From: Dermanyssus gallinae
Lineage: Eukaryota > Arthropoda > Arachnida > Mesostigmata > Dermanyssidae
DNA length: 64,000 nucleotides
Assembly: GCA_003439945.1 (NCBI GenBank)
Contig: QVRM01005211.1
Coordinates: forward strand, 164,001-228,000
Direction of reading: 5' to 3'
Shown here: positions 47,680 through 59,531 of the stretch, piece after piece
How the letters are laid out: each line of letters starts with the position of its first letter
Numbering within the stretch: position 1 is the stretch's first letter
Position numbers and translations under genes: made by a program
The notes under the pieces: generated by a model
What the model was told of the DNA's origin: nothing
What the model saw: only the letters and a program-made list of their open reading frames with translations
Database searches by the model: none

Positions 47680-49169
47680 AGGGAAGGAATAGAGTCGTTC
47701 ATAAATGATGGGATGACAGTTGACCCCCGCGAACGTGTATATCCTGCTCGCCACGGTGTCGTCTAGAGTTATCTCTTTGCCAGACCGCGCAGGGTACCAA
47801 GATCCGGCTCGGGCACGTAGCCCATTGCCCCGAGGACGACTGTTGCAGTGCTTTCCTAAAGATCAATTGAAAGTTGCTGTATCACTGTCGATCATGCGAA
47901 CATCAAAGATCACGACGCTGAGACATATTTTATTTATATGCATGCTAAAGTAGCATATTATGTAATACATAGGCTCTATCACAGTGTTGTTGTGCTGCAG
48001 AAGGCTACCATGCAGCGCCGAGAAAAACTAAGAGTTAAAGAAAACAAGCTAGTGTTGTTACTGGCACTTGTTGCACTGTGCGTTCAATTGCACAATATTT
48101 TCTGTCACCGTGTACAATATATCTATAGAGGGGAACCGTTCATATGGCCAATAAGACAATAATTATTCGTTCACCCAACCGTCTCATACATGAAATCAGT
48201 GTGGACGAATATTAAGAGCATCATAAGGTGTACGAACATACACAACACGTATATACCCAACGAATGCTTCTGCGCCTATTAATAATGGAGAAAAACTACT
48301 TAATAATAGAACAGGCAGTCAAAAGTGATTTTCAGACGCCGCTCAGTCGTCCTTAAGTGACCTTTCAATTGCTATTACACTAAATTTAAATGTCCTCCTA
48401 CAGTCGTACATAATTTAGGTTGGCATGAATAATACCGAGGCGTAGCACAGAACACTGCACCGCAGTATTTAAAAGACGTCAAACAAACGAAATATGTACG
48501 ACGTTTTGAGATGTTTTAGTATGTATTATGCCAACAGCATCGGCGTCGAGTCCCACACTACCCGTCCTGGCTGTACGCAAATACATGTTTTCCTCTCACC
48601 TAAAAGAATAGTCTTGTCGACTTTAATAGAGAGAAAGACCTCTTTGCAGAACGGGTGAAACTCATGACCATGCTCACACTGATGCTAAACTGTCCGACAC
48701 AGAGGGCGAATTATTGAACGTACAGCCAAGTAATAAGAAACAACCCTGTTTATTTATGCTGGATCAGCTCAGAGGTTTATCCCGACAAATCTTAATAACA
48801 AAGTAAAGAAAACGAGCAAGTAAGCGATACATTTGCTAGTGTTATTAGTGATATGATAGCCCTATTTGACCTTACCACAGAAGGGAAGCACGGAGAACAT
48901 AGGAACAATGCAGGACCCTGACCCTGCTTTAGAGGAAAACAACTCTCTGATATTGGATACAGTGGGGTTATTTAAGCCGACTTCATAGCCTAAAGTAGAT
49001 ATCCTACGCCCACGAAAACCAAAATATGTACTACTGAGCTAAATAGCTTTACTTTTAACCAGAATTCTAGGTTTTTTACATCTTTATTCCTCCTATGAAA
49101 ATTGAAACATACATTTGGCATAATAGGGCTGGTATAATGCGATGATCGAACATAACAATTGCATTTTGG

Positions 49170-49172
<3 letters not shown>

Positions 49173-49206
<34 letters not shown>
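49173..49206. repeat. (TA)n microsatellite
   Basis: Alternating AT of 34 bases, close to the left edge of retroelement copy E. Confidence 0.97.
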
Positions 49207-49209
<3 letters not shown>

Positions 49210-49210
<1 letters not shown>

Positions 49211-49640
49211 GTATATATACATATACCCTTAATTAAGCCGGGCCAAAGTCTACTTAACCGGCGAGCACCACAACGAAATTCCAATTGTACGCATACGCCG
49301 ACAGAGCCTCTGACTACTCTACGCAAGAAGGAAGATTCTATACGGTTTGCAGCTGCGAGCTAACTTGTAAACGACTGCCAGCAAAGAAACCTTGACGTTT
49401 AGTAAGATACGCATAATAGCCACAATAAAGCCACACTGGGTCGGTGTAGCAGTTAGTAGTGGAGCGGATGCGGCTGTTGTTCACGCCGCTGGACTAGAGG
49501 CGAAGGTGGCAGAAACGCGCGTGATGTCCAAATTGGACATTCAAATCGTGTTTACCACGATCTCTGAAGACTTACTTTTTAAAACGTAGAACAGACCATT
49601 TCATGTAAGTTGTCCAGTAGTCTTTTTGTTTGTTTGTGGA
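49210..49640 (+). pseudogene. RLE-type non-LTR retrotransposon fragment, copy E (reverse-transcriptase part)
   Basis: The plus frame at 49313-49363 reads TTLRKKEDSIRFAAAS, matching 'LRKKDGGIRPIAVG' of the family. After a stop and a shift, 49434-49500 reads HWVGVAVSSGADAAVVHAAG, matching 'QLGVGV..G.EAAVHA', and 49520-49580 reads VMSKLDIQIVFTTISEDLL, the counterpart of polymerase motif A ('VKLDFSNAFN.I..D.LL'). The first catalytic Asp is present but the Asn-Ala-Phe core has become Ile-Val-Phe. The motif C (YxDD) region is not recognisable downstream. The spacing from finger to motif A is close to that of an intact enzyme. Confidence 0.65.
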
Positions 49641-50323
49641 TTTTGAAAAGGACCTGAACATGCGTGATGCACCTGCATCAGTGCGAGCTAGCAGTGACTA
49701 GGGTGGGGTTCGGCAAATCCACTGAAACCCACTGAAAGCAATATGCTTGCCAATCCCTCAGACTCAGAATTGCATGGTAGCATATTCTAGTCATCTTGCC
49801 GATTCTCTTTCGTCCTAAGGAGATGCGTAATGAGTGCGTTAAGAGCCTAGCTGCTCCAGCCCACCCAATTTCACTATCAGCAGTAGTCTAGCAGCTCAAA
49901 AAAGCTTTCACTATTATCTTGAGACACGATGCCGCGTATCCATTTTTCGGGTTCTTCATTGTTAAGCCGTGATGCATCAGGTCTTGTCCTCCTAATCTAA
50001 AGCATGTCTGATATCTGAACAGTAAATACAATTCAAATGTATTTACTGTTGTTTGGTTTATTGACGTAACTGTGTTTCCGCAATGCTTAAGTTCTCGTAA
50101 AAATAATAGGTCATAAGAATTTCTTAGTGTACAGACATAGTTCACACATTTACACCAATTTACACATACAGTGTACATGTTTACACAACTTGCACCAATT
50201 TATGTATTTTCATATGTATGCATTTACATATTTGTTTTAACGCATGTTAGTCATAAATATTCTCACAAGTTGAATTTAGCAAGAAAGGGAGCCCCGAATA
50301 GACGGCAGGCGGTTACGCGGGAG
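49641..50323. other. AT-rich unassigned sequence
   Basis: Short ACACATTTACACCAATTTACACA-like degenerate repeats occur near 50143-50200. Nothing else is recognised. Confidence 0.6.
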
Positions 50324-50421
50324 CATTAAAAACGAAGGGCTTCACAAACGTGATAATGCAACGGTTAGAGCGAAAATCGAACATCGCATTACCACGTTTG
50401 TGAAACTCTTCGTTTTTAACG
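50324..50421 (-). other. Hairpin with 36-bp arms and 26-base loop
   Basis: The arm 50324-50359 (CATTAAAAACGAAGGGCTTC...) is the reverse complement of 50386-50421 at 32 of 36 positions, around a 26-base loop. All four differences are transitions. In a minus-strand transcript three become U-G or G-U wobbles, so only one mismatch remains. The size (about 98 nt, one stem, one loop) is that of an arthropod pre-miRNA. A small MITE-like inverted repeat is the main alternative. No sequence identity with a known miRNA is claimed. Confidence 0.6.
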
Positions 50422-51794
50422 AAACTAGTAGATAGCGTCTCGTCTGATGTCTCGACAATGCGCCAACGCAGCCATATCGAGAGAAAGAAGAAGGGATAGA
50501 CAAACAACTCCTCAGGCTCTAAAAGGCAAACAAAATTTCTGGAAAGTATAAACCGTTTTCTAACGCGATGCATCATACATTGGCTACACGATGCATTTGC
50601 CTTAAAATGCCGTCTCGAATAGCCACGATTCAAGTGCATACTGTATCTTCGGATGTTGTTGAGTTAGAAATGTATTCTAAAGAAATAATAAGTTAAATAC
50701 CCAACATCGGCAAGAACGGCCAGACATGGCTTATCTGTAAAAATGTAAAAGAAGCAGAGTAAAAGGTCCGAATTAGGGTCGAATCTTAAAATGACGATAT
50801 TTTGGACTGCTCGTAATACCTTCAATGAAAGATGGCTTATAGCTTTGCCATCTCCGCCTGCTAGACCTCCATAAAACCATGCTAGAACCCGCTTTTCGCA
50901 TGGTGTCCTTTATACGGATTTTTTATCTATGTCTGACTCGCTACCTCGACTACCATTGAAAACTGAATGCATTCGCACTCTCTGTTTTGTAAGTCCATCT
51001 GCTAAAAGCTGCCATTTCTTCTTAGGCTCTTCGCAGTGGCTATCCCAAACCTTATGATTAGCAAAATAGTACGACATCCTACAGGTAGTGCACGGTGCAC
51101 TCTACAGAAAGGAAAGCTAGGGAGACTAGTATGTTTGGCCAAGTGCGACGCCAATCGCTAGCATTAGACTAGTTTGAACGCTATTTGTTTCTTGTTTTAT
51201 TTATAATCATTTCAAATCATATTTGTAAAGCGAAAATCTCAATCGTTTGAAACAATGCAGTATCAAATCACTTGTTCTTTCTTCTAAAAAAGTTTGTTTA
51301 GTTCAAATAAATGTAAGCCACAAATCTATACGACGGAGGCACAGCGAAACGTGATTGTGAAATTCAGCAGAAGCTAGTAGATATCCCGATAATGCGATTG
51401 GCGGTAAAGTCATCATGAGGTTGCAATAACGTCACTGTGATAAAGGGTAATTTACAATCGACATCTTACCCGACGCTCTACGTGCCAATAAGGGCAGCAG
51501 AGGCGGCCGTAAGATACGTGATCATTTTTTGAACGCTAGTAGTAAAGATAGCCCGTCGGCTTTGGACAATAAATCGTTGAAGTAGAAGGAGCACCCGCCC
51601 GCAGTACAAATATTCATGTAATAAATGACGGCATTATTTGGTATACAAACTTAAACCGAAACCGCCAAGGTCTTCCTTCATTGTTTGCTTCTAATTAGGA
51701 GCGCCGTTTCTCAGCTACACTCTGGCCAATTTTTCTCGTTTTCTTCACGTCTTTTAACCAGGCGAAAAAAAACCGTTTTTTTTAGAAGTCGAAA
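50422..51794. other. AT-rich unassigned sequence before the mariner fragment
   Basis: No gene is recognised. AGTGCACGGTGCACT near 51090 is a short near-palindrome. The last 100 bases may be 5' sequence of the mariner element. Confidence 0.55.
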
Positions 51795-52230
51795 TTGAAG
51801 GTGCAACGATTCCGCATTAAGTTCAATGAAAAATACCAGATCATACGCTCGAAAGTGGTGGAAATGTTACGGACTGCTTATAGCGATCAAGCAGTGTTCC
51901 GACGCACTGTGTTTGTGTGGTATCGTCGATTTCGCAATGAGCGTTCAGAGACCGATGACGACCTCCGTTCAGGAAGGTAAGAAAAAAGAGGGAAAGAAAA
52001 AAAAAGGCCTTCGGCGCCAGTGAGAGAAGAAAGCGTTGAAGAAGTTCGCAATATCGTACTCAGCCATTGCTACATTACTACCAGCGAGAAGTCTGAGGAA
52101 TTAGAGATATCTTATTTAAATCAATTGTAACAGACTTCTTCGATATTTAATGCGTCAGAAATGTGTTCTAAAAAGTTGAATTTTCAGCAAATTAACGCCC
52201 GTTGGGAAATGTACGAATTAAACCTTTAGG
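51795..52230 (+). pseudogene. Mariner-type transposase fragment, interrupted
   Basis: The frame from 51795 reads KVVEMLRTAYSDQAVFRRTV, then FVWYRRFRNERSETDDDLRSGR: the second helix-turn-helix and linker of a mariner transposase ('..AYG...LSR..VFEWHRRFKEGRE..EDD.RSGRP'). At about 51978-52007 a 30-base purine-rich insertion with an in-frame stop breaks the frame, after which it resumes as RPSAPVREESVEEVRNIVLS, the expected next part. A later frame gives MRQKCV, like 'MRKVCA'. The DDD catalytic domain that should follow is absent. In intact elements this protein cuts and pastes DNA; here it is a dead N-terminal third. Confidence 0.8.
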
Positions 52231-52299
52231 CGGTGGCCTGAAAATGTTATTCACATAACGGCTCATGGGCGGTGAAAATTTTATTCACATAACGGCTAC
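52231..52299. repeat. Two-copy imperfect tandem repeat, about 34-39 bp
   Basis: GGCGGTG followed by AAAAT.TTATTCACATAA and CGGCT occurs twice, starting at 52229 and 52268. The first copy has five extra bases between the two parts. It adjoins the 3' edge of the mariner fragment. Confidence 0.85.
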
Positions 52300-53560
52300 T
52301 AGATGTAAGAGTAATTATATTAGTAGTAGTTTGTAGTGTAAAGACTGTTATAATATTAGTAGTCATCTTCAGCCATATTATGATGAATTATGTCCATAGT
52401 CGGCAATCTCCTCCGAACGCAATAAATATAGTAATATGTGATATTTTACATCGCCTATTGTATTAACGATGTACACACGATATTAATGATGTCTCAGCGT
52501 CAATGATTTTCTCAGTTTGTGGACCGGTTTTGTAAGGTATTCAAAAGTATTGCAACGTTACCAGAATAGTGCCTATTGATTCATTAATATATTATTCGCT
52601 TGCTATGTGTACCTAAATACACATGCTACCCTTTAACATCAGGCCACTTTGATCGGCAGAATATATATATATATATATATACTAGCATAACAAATACATT
52701 CTATCGGACACTCTAACCAAGAAGTGGGAAGCTTCGGCCAACAATGCCTGTCATTGGGTATTTTAATTCTATTCAACGCCGCTACATTCGCCTTCCGTGC
52801 CCTCAAGCGCCACCAGCCGGAAGAAAAGTGACAGTGATGAGAAAGGCACTGTCAAACACCAAACACGATAAAAATGCGTCCATATTGATAAGACAAGCAT
52901 TAAATAAGTTGCGATGTGTGTAACAGCTGCTCTTGTTCTCTCATATTATAGTGTTTTATATGTATGCATATACTTATATTACTATGAAGGGAGTGTGGGT
53001 GGGAAGAAGAGAGAAGTACTCCAACGTACTGTACAATAACGCGAGCCATGCGTAAATTCTGAGAAGCGGAAGAAGATCACACCAGTATTAAAGAGAATGA
53101 TAGTGGACGAATGGCCAAGTAGAAGGGCATGCAGAATTTTTTGGCATCACGATTTTTGCCATTGTGGATCCATGGCATCTGGACACAAGCTGCCCGCTGA
53201 ATGCCTCCGCAAACGCCTATGTTCTATATGTTTTTCTCCCGAGATAATGAATACGCTAGCAAGCAAGGGACGCGCGTCTTTGTGCCTAATGTTATGTGTC
53301 TAGATTCTACCCCACATTCTTCTTATTTGTATATACAGAAAATGGACAATTCATACATCGTTACATGATTGCCCTACGGGTATACAGTGTGGAACTCACT
53401 AAACACGTGTATTCTCGAACGACTAGAGATAATGCAACCTTAAAGCCATACGGTTCTCTGGGAAGACGTAAATAAATTTAGACTACTCCTCCTTAACAGG
53501 GCTTGTGAGAAATAATATTGTTAAAAGCACTACCTCGTACATGGAAGATGTCCTTTGCTT
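52300..53560. other. AT-rich sequence between mariner and R1-clade elements
   Basis: TA tract at 52661-52681. A frame of 68 codons (53097-53303) is unrecognised. Confidence 0.6.
52661..52681. repeat. Short (TA)n tract
   Basis: Twenty-one bases of alternating AT. Confidence 0.95.
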
Positions 53561-56540
53561 GGCAGAGGGCATCTTTTGCCGGGCCCCTAACGGTCGGTCC
53601 CCCTAAAAAGAGGTTCACCGGGACGTGGACGGCTCTTGCCCGAGTGACCCCTTCCGATGCTTGCAAGATCCTGGATCTAAATCTCTAGATCTGTAAGATC
53701 TAGGGTACAGCTGGAGTGGCCACCATGGCACCGCCGAAAAACTCGATGAGTACACCACGGTGTCCAGGAGCCGACGAATGAGAAGCCAACGTTCACCCCC
53801 TTAAGATCCACGGGCTGCGAAGACTGACATCTTTAGTGAAACACCTCCAACTGAGCCCAGGGCCAAAGGTATTCTAATCAATAATGATTCAGACTCTTAT
53901 ACAGTTAAGTTGCAATAGCAGCAGAGGAGTCCAAGCTATGTTCCAGGAAACCAGCAGCCGGCTAGGTACCGACTTGTTACTTCTCAGTGAACCCAACATC
54001 CGGTGGGCAGAGAATTGACCACCCGATCGGATTGTGGACTGCCATAAAATAGCCAGCATTGTAATTGGCAGTCACTTCCGCTTTCCAATATCTGAACACG
54101 GCAGCGGGCATGGTTTTACCTGAATTGACGTTGTCAAAATTGGGCGTTTCTACTCATACTACTGCAGCCCCAACGTTTCACTTGACTATTTAAACGAGGC
54201 ATTCAATTTTTAGTCATAACCGGAGATTTTAACGCCGCCACCTCCGCCAACACATAGGGCTCCGCTAAGACCAGCCGAACAGCAGTCGCAGTTCTCAAAT
54301 GAATGGCGGCAAAGGATCCTATCTTCAATAACACTGGTGCTCCCATCATTTACAGAGGTGGGCACACCACGTGCATCGGCCCAAAAACTTCGTGCCGAGA
54401 GGTCCACTGGGAGGGGGTCCGCCTAAGACTGCGGCGGGAATGCAGAAGCTCCTAAAAGAAGCGTGCAGAGATCCCCGGGGTCACGCTATCCACCAAAGAT
54501 GCCACCGCCCTGTCCCCCCAACAAATTGGTGGATGGCCGAGATTGACCGCGTCAGGAGGGACCGCGTCCAGGCAGTACGCCTCCTCACCAGGGCCCGGCG
54601 GTCGGCGCCTCTAGCACCGCAAAGCCAATACAAAAGACTGTGCGCCATCTTTTGGAGGGACATCTTTAGGAGAAAGGAGGGCTCCTCAAAAGCCTTTCTC
54701 GAAAAGCTAGAGGACAATTCCTGGTACTGTTTATACAATCTGGTACGGAGATTCCCCGCTCTAAACGGAGGGCAAACATAACGCCCGAGGCCACCAAACA
54801 AACAATATCAGCGCTGTTTCCACAACACCCTCCTCTTGACCGCGCCTCCTACTAAAGGATCATAGGGGCTGAAGAAATACAACCTCCAGTAGCAACGCTG
54901 CAAGACGTAAACGAAGCATCAGAACACTTTAAGCCGGAAAAGGCACCGGGCTTGGACGGTATCCCCGTTTCTGCTAACAAGCTACTAATGAAGGAATATT
55001 CGGAAACAGTGGCCGCTGCGGCGACGGCGATGTTTCGTCTAGGCTTGTTGCCTACTGAATAAAATGTCGCAGATCTCGTTTTGATCCCTAAGGGCACTAA
55101 CTCATACCGCATAATTTGCTTACTTGGATCCCTGGCTAAAGGTTTCCATCCGAGTCGTGGAGACACGCCTCTGAAACTTCGCGAAGAAAAACGGCCTTTT
55201 ATCCGAATCTCAGTTTAGATTTCGGAAAGGGCGCTTGACATTAGCGCCATTCAGCGGATGAAAGGTTGAGCTCCTCAGCAGGTTTTCGCCAAGAAAACGC
55301 GATTTACTCGTGACCGTTTTACTCGACGTCAAGAACGCATTTAACAGTCTCTGTGGAAGGTCATACACAAGACCCTCCACAGGAAAAAAAAACGTTTTAT
55401 CTTCTTAGAATCTGACTACCTACATGACCGGATCATCCAGTCCCAAGGAACAACCTTCCATATGACTGCAGGCGTACCAGAAAGCTCTATACTTGTTCCC
55501 TGCTATGGAACGTAACTTACGAAGACGTCGGCAAGGAGGTGGCTCCGGTGGACCTTCCCCGGAGCCGACCTCCTTGCCTACTTCCTTAATCGGGGTCTCC
55601 AAGGCACCTGTCACTTGCGCCGGGCAACGGAGAAAGCTCTCAAATTTACCAATCACTTCGCACGGCTCATGCCTAACACTTATGGGCTTCGGCACTTCAA
55701 TTTTGTTCGTGGCCAAGCCAGTAGCCTAATACGGGGTTTTGGTCTGGCCTGTTAACACCGTAACAACCGCAACAAACCGAAGTCGCCTGCGCCGGTCTCA
55801 ATGGGTCGGAGCCCTTAGAGTAATTATACCGTACCGGACCGCGGTATCAGTATCGCAGGATCTTAAACCAAAAGAACGCCGCCGACTGTGAAAATACCCT
55901 ACACTTAAGAAGGAAGACAAGCGTCATTGGAGCATCGTCCTATGGCAGTAGGAGTTTGACTGCCCGGAAGAGAGTGCTCCAGACGCCAGTCTCCAGGAGC
56001 TTATAACAAAAATCTAAGAATGGGTAAATCGGCCCGGGGAAGAACTAATACTTCAGGTCACCCAGGTCGTGATGGGAGACCCCCAGTCCTACCTGTTGAA
56101 AATCGGGAAGGCTCCCAGCCCCACGTGCTTCTACTGCGGCGACATACCCCACAACACAATTCTGAGGTTTCTAGCATGGGCGGAGCAGCGTGCCTCCGCT
56201 ACGTTTTTATTAGGATCAACACCAAGCACGCTTGGGCGGGCCTGCCCATCATCTGCAAGCTAATGCGAGAGTCTTTGCCCCAGTGGCTAGAAATGACAAA
56301 CATTTTTTAAGCATACTCAGGGCAAAATAATTTGCAAATCACCGTCGCAATATAAGCACCCCTCAGGTCTCCAGGAAAGAAGCTACCCCACGAGTAGGCT
56401 CACATTTCCCCCTATTGTTTAAGGTAGTTGCACATGCAAGTCCTGGCCGGTTGGGAGGATGGGGAGACGACTGGTTTTTGGTAGGTTGAAGTCCCACACT
56501 GCCGGCCCACACTTGCAAACGAGTTTCCTGCAGTAGTGTG
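53561..56540 (+). pseudogene. Degenerate R1-clade non-LTR retrotransposon (LINE)
   Basis: Domains appear in the order of an R1-clade ORF2, spread over several frames. Endonuclease: RLGTDLLLLSEP (about 53970), GRFYSYYCSPNVSLDY (about 54140-54190), VITGDFNAATSANT (54214-54255), NNTGAPIIYRGG (about 54340). Linker: PPTNWWMAEIDRVRRDRVQA within the long frame 54371-54781. Reverse transcriptase: FKPEKAPGLDGIP (54928-54966), LVLIPKGTNSYRIICLLGS (about 55077-55130), LLDVKNAFNSL (about 55318-55350), VTAGVPQGS-like TAGVPESS. C-terminus: IGKAPSPTCFYCGDIPH (about 56099-56150), the Cys-containing knuckle. The YADD catalytic box is lost; the counterpart reads AYFLN. The SDH end of the endonuclease is deleted near 54385. 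GGTTTTTGGTAGGTTGAAG and CCCACACTGCC near 56475-56510 resemble R1-clade 3' UTRs. Inactive, and no 28S rDNA flank is present. Confidence 0.85.
53666..53703. other. Two adjacent AGATC-based hairpins
   Basis: AGATCC-T-GGATCT (53666-53678) is followed after six bases by CTAGATCT-GTA-AGATCTAG (53685-53703), both perfect. They lie in the presumed 5' untranslated part of the R1-clade element. Confidence 0.85.
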
Positions 56541-57400
56541 ACAAATTCTAGTGCTATTTAGCAAGAATTGTAAGTAGAAGAAAGTATTGAGAAGCATTCT
56601 ATCGAGATAATAGCAAATACATTTTTTTCTAAGCGTCGATGTTTATTATCATTGAGTATTGACGCTGCGTTGCAAGAAACAAAGACCTATTTGACACAAT
56701 GTATTTGAACCAAAAGTAACGACAGTTGCCCTGGCTTTGTAATATGTAAGCCAGCGTATTCCGTTTGTCAGCCATTGGTAAGGCTGCTTGCTTTTATCCG
56801 TGAACAACTTTGACCCAACTAAATAAGCCACAGACTGTCTCAGCTATATAATTGTTAAAATATTTATCCCTTCTTATAAAAATAACAGAAACATTGTATT
56901 ATGTACAAAGGGTAAATAAAAATAAAGAAGATTTTAATTAGGTACAGCCCTAAACGGGAAGGTAGATACAATCTCTGACAATAAATTGACGTCTGATGAA
57001 GGCGTATATTGTACCCCCTTTTTTGAGAGGTTGCCCTATCTTCGAGGTCGTAGCTTTCGAGACCGCTACTGTTATTGTTGTTGCTTCCGTCTTTGCTGCT
57101 GGATTTTTTAACCCTCATCATCACGTAAGTTCCTATCTTAAGTTAGGTGACGGCAACATCGGATCAACACCAATGCAGCGGTACTGCGCAATGCTGCTAC
57201 TGGGACACAATGAAAAGCCCTATAAACATAGATTAAAATAGGGCTAAAGCAATTTAAGCGAGAGAAAGCACAATATTTAAGTGCGACAAGCAAGACACCC
57301 ACCTCATCGAGGAGACGAATGACAGAGGGAGACAGACGCTTCGAAACCGACACTACGCGGGCCAGCTGTCATACTCGTGTGTGCCCCCATAGACTTCATC
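56541..57400. other. AT-rich unassigned sequence
   Basis: No gene or element motif. Frames of 60-86 codons are unrecognised. Confidence 0.6.
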
Positions 57401-58533
57401 TATTTGTTTCTCTCTCTCTCTCTCCCCTTCTCGTAGCTCCGGCGTTTTAAGATAGACCCTTTTTCGTTCTTCTTGCAATCGTTTTCCCATATCAGTAATG
57501 TCGGTTGTCTCATACACACACACGTATATATATAAACACCCACCCCATATCCCCTAAATCCCCGCATACGGACACATGGGGTTGCCCACGCTCCCAGCCA
57601 CCCAGTGCAATCTGCATTGGATCTAGTGCGCTTGGCTGATAGCTGTGAGAAACTGTGCGATTCAAGAGAGAGATAGAGAGAGAGAGTGTGTCTCGCTCGT
57701 TGTGGCCAGGAACATACAGGAATAAGGAGGCTGACGGCATGAAGGCAGGTAGGCAGGTGCAAGTGTTAGTGAAACATGTCCTCCACGCACCACCTTGTGT
57801 ACTGACTGCCACTGACCCACTCTCACCAGCCAGTTTCGGCGGTGCGGCCGCAGTTGGTCCCCGGGGAGCTGTTGGCTCGATTACTCACCACAAGAGCAAC
57901 GACAACAACTATACCTCCGCGAGCACCCCTCACTCTAGGTCGCTACCACCATCGCTAGCATCATCGCTACCACCGCCACCACCACTACCTTCACCACTAT
58001 CGCCAGGAGCACCGACACTTCCTCAGCCAACAGGATCATTATGATGCGTGTTTGATGCTCTCTCTCTCTCTCTCTCCTCTTCATTTTGTCCTCGTGCTTC
58101 GGGCCGTCGTGTTTGCCGATGATTTATTTATTCATTTATTACTATTGATTTGTTGAACCCACTCGATTCGGGAGCATCATATCATCATCATCATCGCCGA
58201 AGCAGCGATCAACGAAACGGCATGCGGTGGGCCATACTTGATGTCGTCTTCGTCGTCGTCAGCCTGGTTGATGTCTCCGAAACGAACCCCATAATGCTGT
58301 TGCTGCCGTTCGTAGTAGGATTACTTACAGACTTCTGCTAACGATGTACTGTGCCCCGACTGTTCGTTTCCAAAGCAAAACAAGCTGAAATGAACTGAAT
58401 CGATCAGCTGTCCGCTACGTCACCGCAGCTTTCGGCTTAGGTAACAATGCTTTTGGCCGAAACGGCAAACGTTCGCTGCGCCTGGCTTCAAAGGATCCGT
58501 GTCTCTGCTTGACCTTCTGTGTTTGACTTTCTG

Positions 58534-58541
<8 letters not shown>
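57401..58541. other. CT/GA and CCA repeat belt
   Basis: CT repeats lie at about 57408-57424 and 58056-58076, a GA-rich patch at about 57668-57690, CCA/ATC units at 57944-57990 and ATC units at about 58180-58195. The 129-codon frame at 57655-58044 starts with ATG but ends in Ser/Pro runs produced by CCA and TCA triplets. No domain is visible. Confidence 0.65.

Positions 58542-58569
<28 letters not shown>
58542..58569. repeat. (TA)n microsatellite following (GT)n
   Basis: GTGTGTGT leads into 28 bases of alternating AT. Confidence 0.96.
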
Positions 58570-58572
<3 letters not shown>

Positions 58573-59509
58573 ATGTTGTTCAGGCACCGCGACTAGTTAT
58601 ATAAAGCTGGATTTCTGTGGATGTGACTCTTCAGTGTTCGACTGAAAAGATGCATTTCATTATACAGCGGCAAACGCCGTGGAAGACGACAACGAGGCAA
58701 AACTGCTTTTAATTTATTTTCTGGAAAAGGTGCAACAACGTCTTCTAACAATGGAGTCTGCCCTCATATGTACTAATTTTGCCACACACATATTGTACGG
58801 CAATTTGAACTAGCCACATAAAGTAAGTTCATATAACAACTTGAGAGTGTATAGTCTATAATAACAAACATTCGTGATGATTATGTGTATATATATACAA
58901 GCCTGATAAAAAAAATATTAATATAAACGTATATCCTTGTCACAGCAAGTCGTTTCTATAATAGATATACTGTATTAGAAAACATGCCCGAAGTCAATAC
59001 GAACATATCACCGTCAATGTCTTCGAACACAGTATTACGTCAAAAATTCTGTCACGCAAGTATTGTGCCATGAAAAGCGAACTATGACAGCTTTCACTAA
59101 TTGACCTTCAACGGGTACAATCGAGCATATAGGATCGTCTGCTAACGATGGTATTTGCTCTGGCTGTTCGTCAGGTATTATATTAAGGCAAACAACCTCG
59201 TAGTTTCGTTCGGTTGTTCAGATTCAAACCCGCATCCTCTGCCTGGCTGTTGCTCCGCTTTTCCTCTCAATTTTGACAACTAAAAAGCAACTTTGCCAAG
59301 TTTAGACGCCAATTACGTCAACAACTTTGTAACACCTCATCTCTTGCTGTCCGTAGGGTCGATGACAGACATCGACGCTCCTCGCTTGTAAACACAGATG
59401 CACGTCATCTGCCAACGAGCTGAGTTAATAGGAATTCGCCAGCCATCTCTTTGATGCTCTCTTGTTCTTTTTCCCTAAACACGCTATGCCAGCTGGTATC
59501 GTGCCAGCT

Positions 59510-59531
59510 ATATATATATATATATATATAC
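59510..59531. repeat. Short (TA)n tract
   Basis: Twenty-two bases of alternating TA. Confidence 0.95.

Larger units (their letters stand above)
46421..49209. other. AT-rich region with two (TA)n tracts
   Basis: TA tracts lie at 47211-47246, 47645-47678 and, at the right edge, 49173-49206. Frames are short and unrecognised. Confidence 0.65.
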
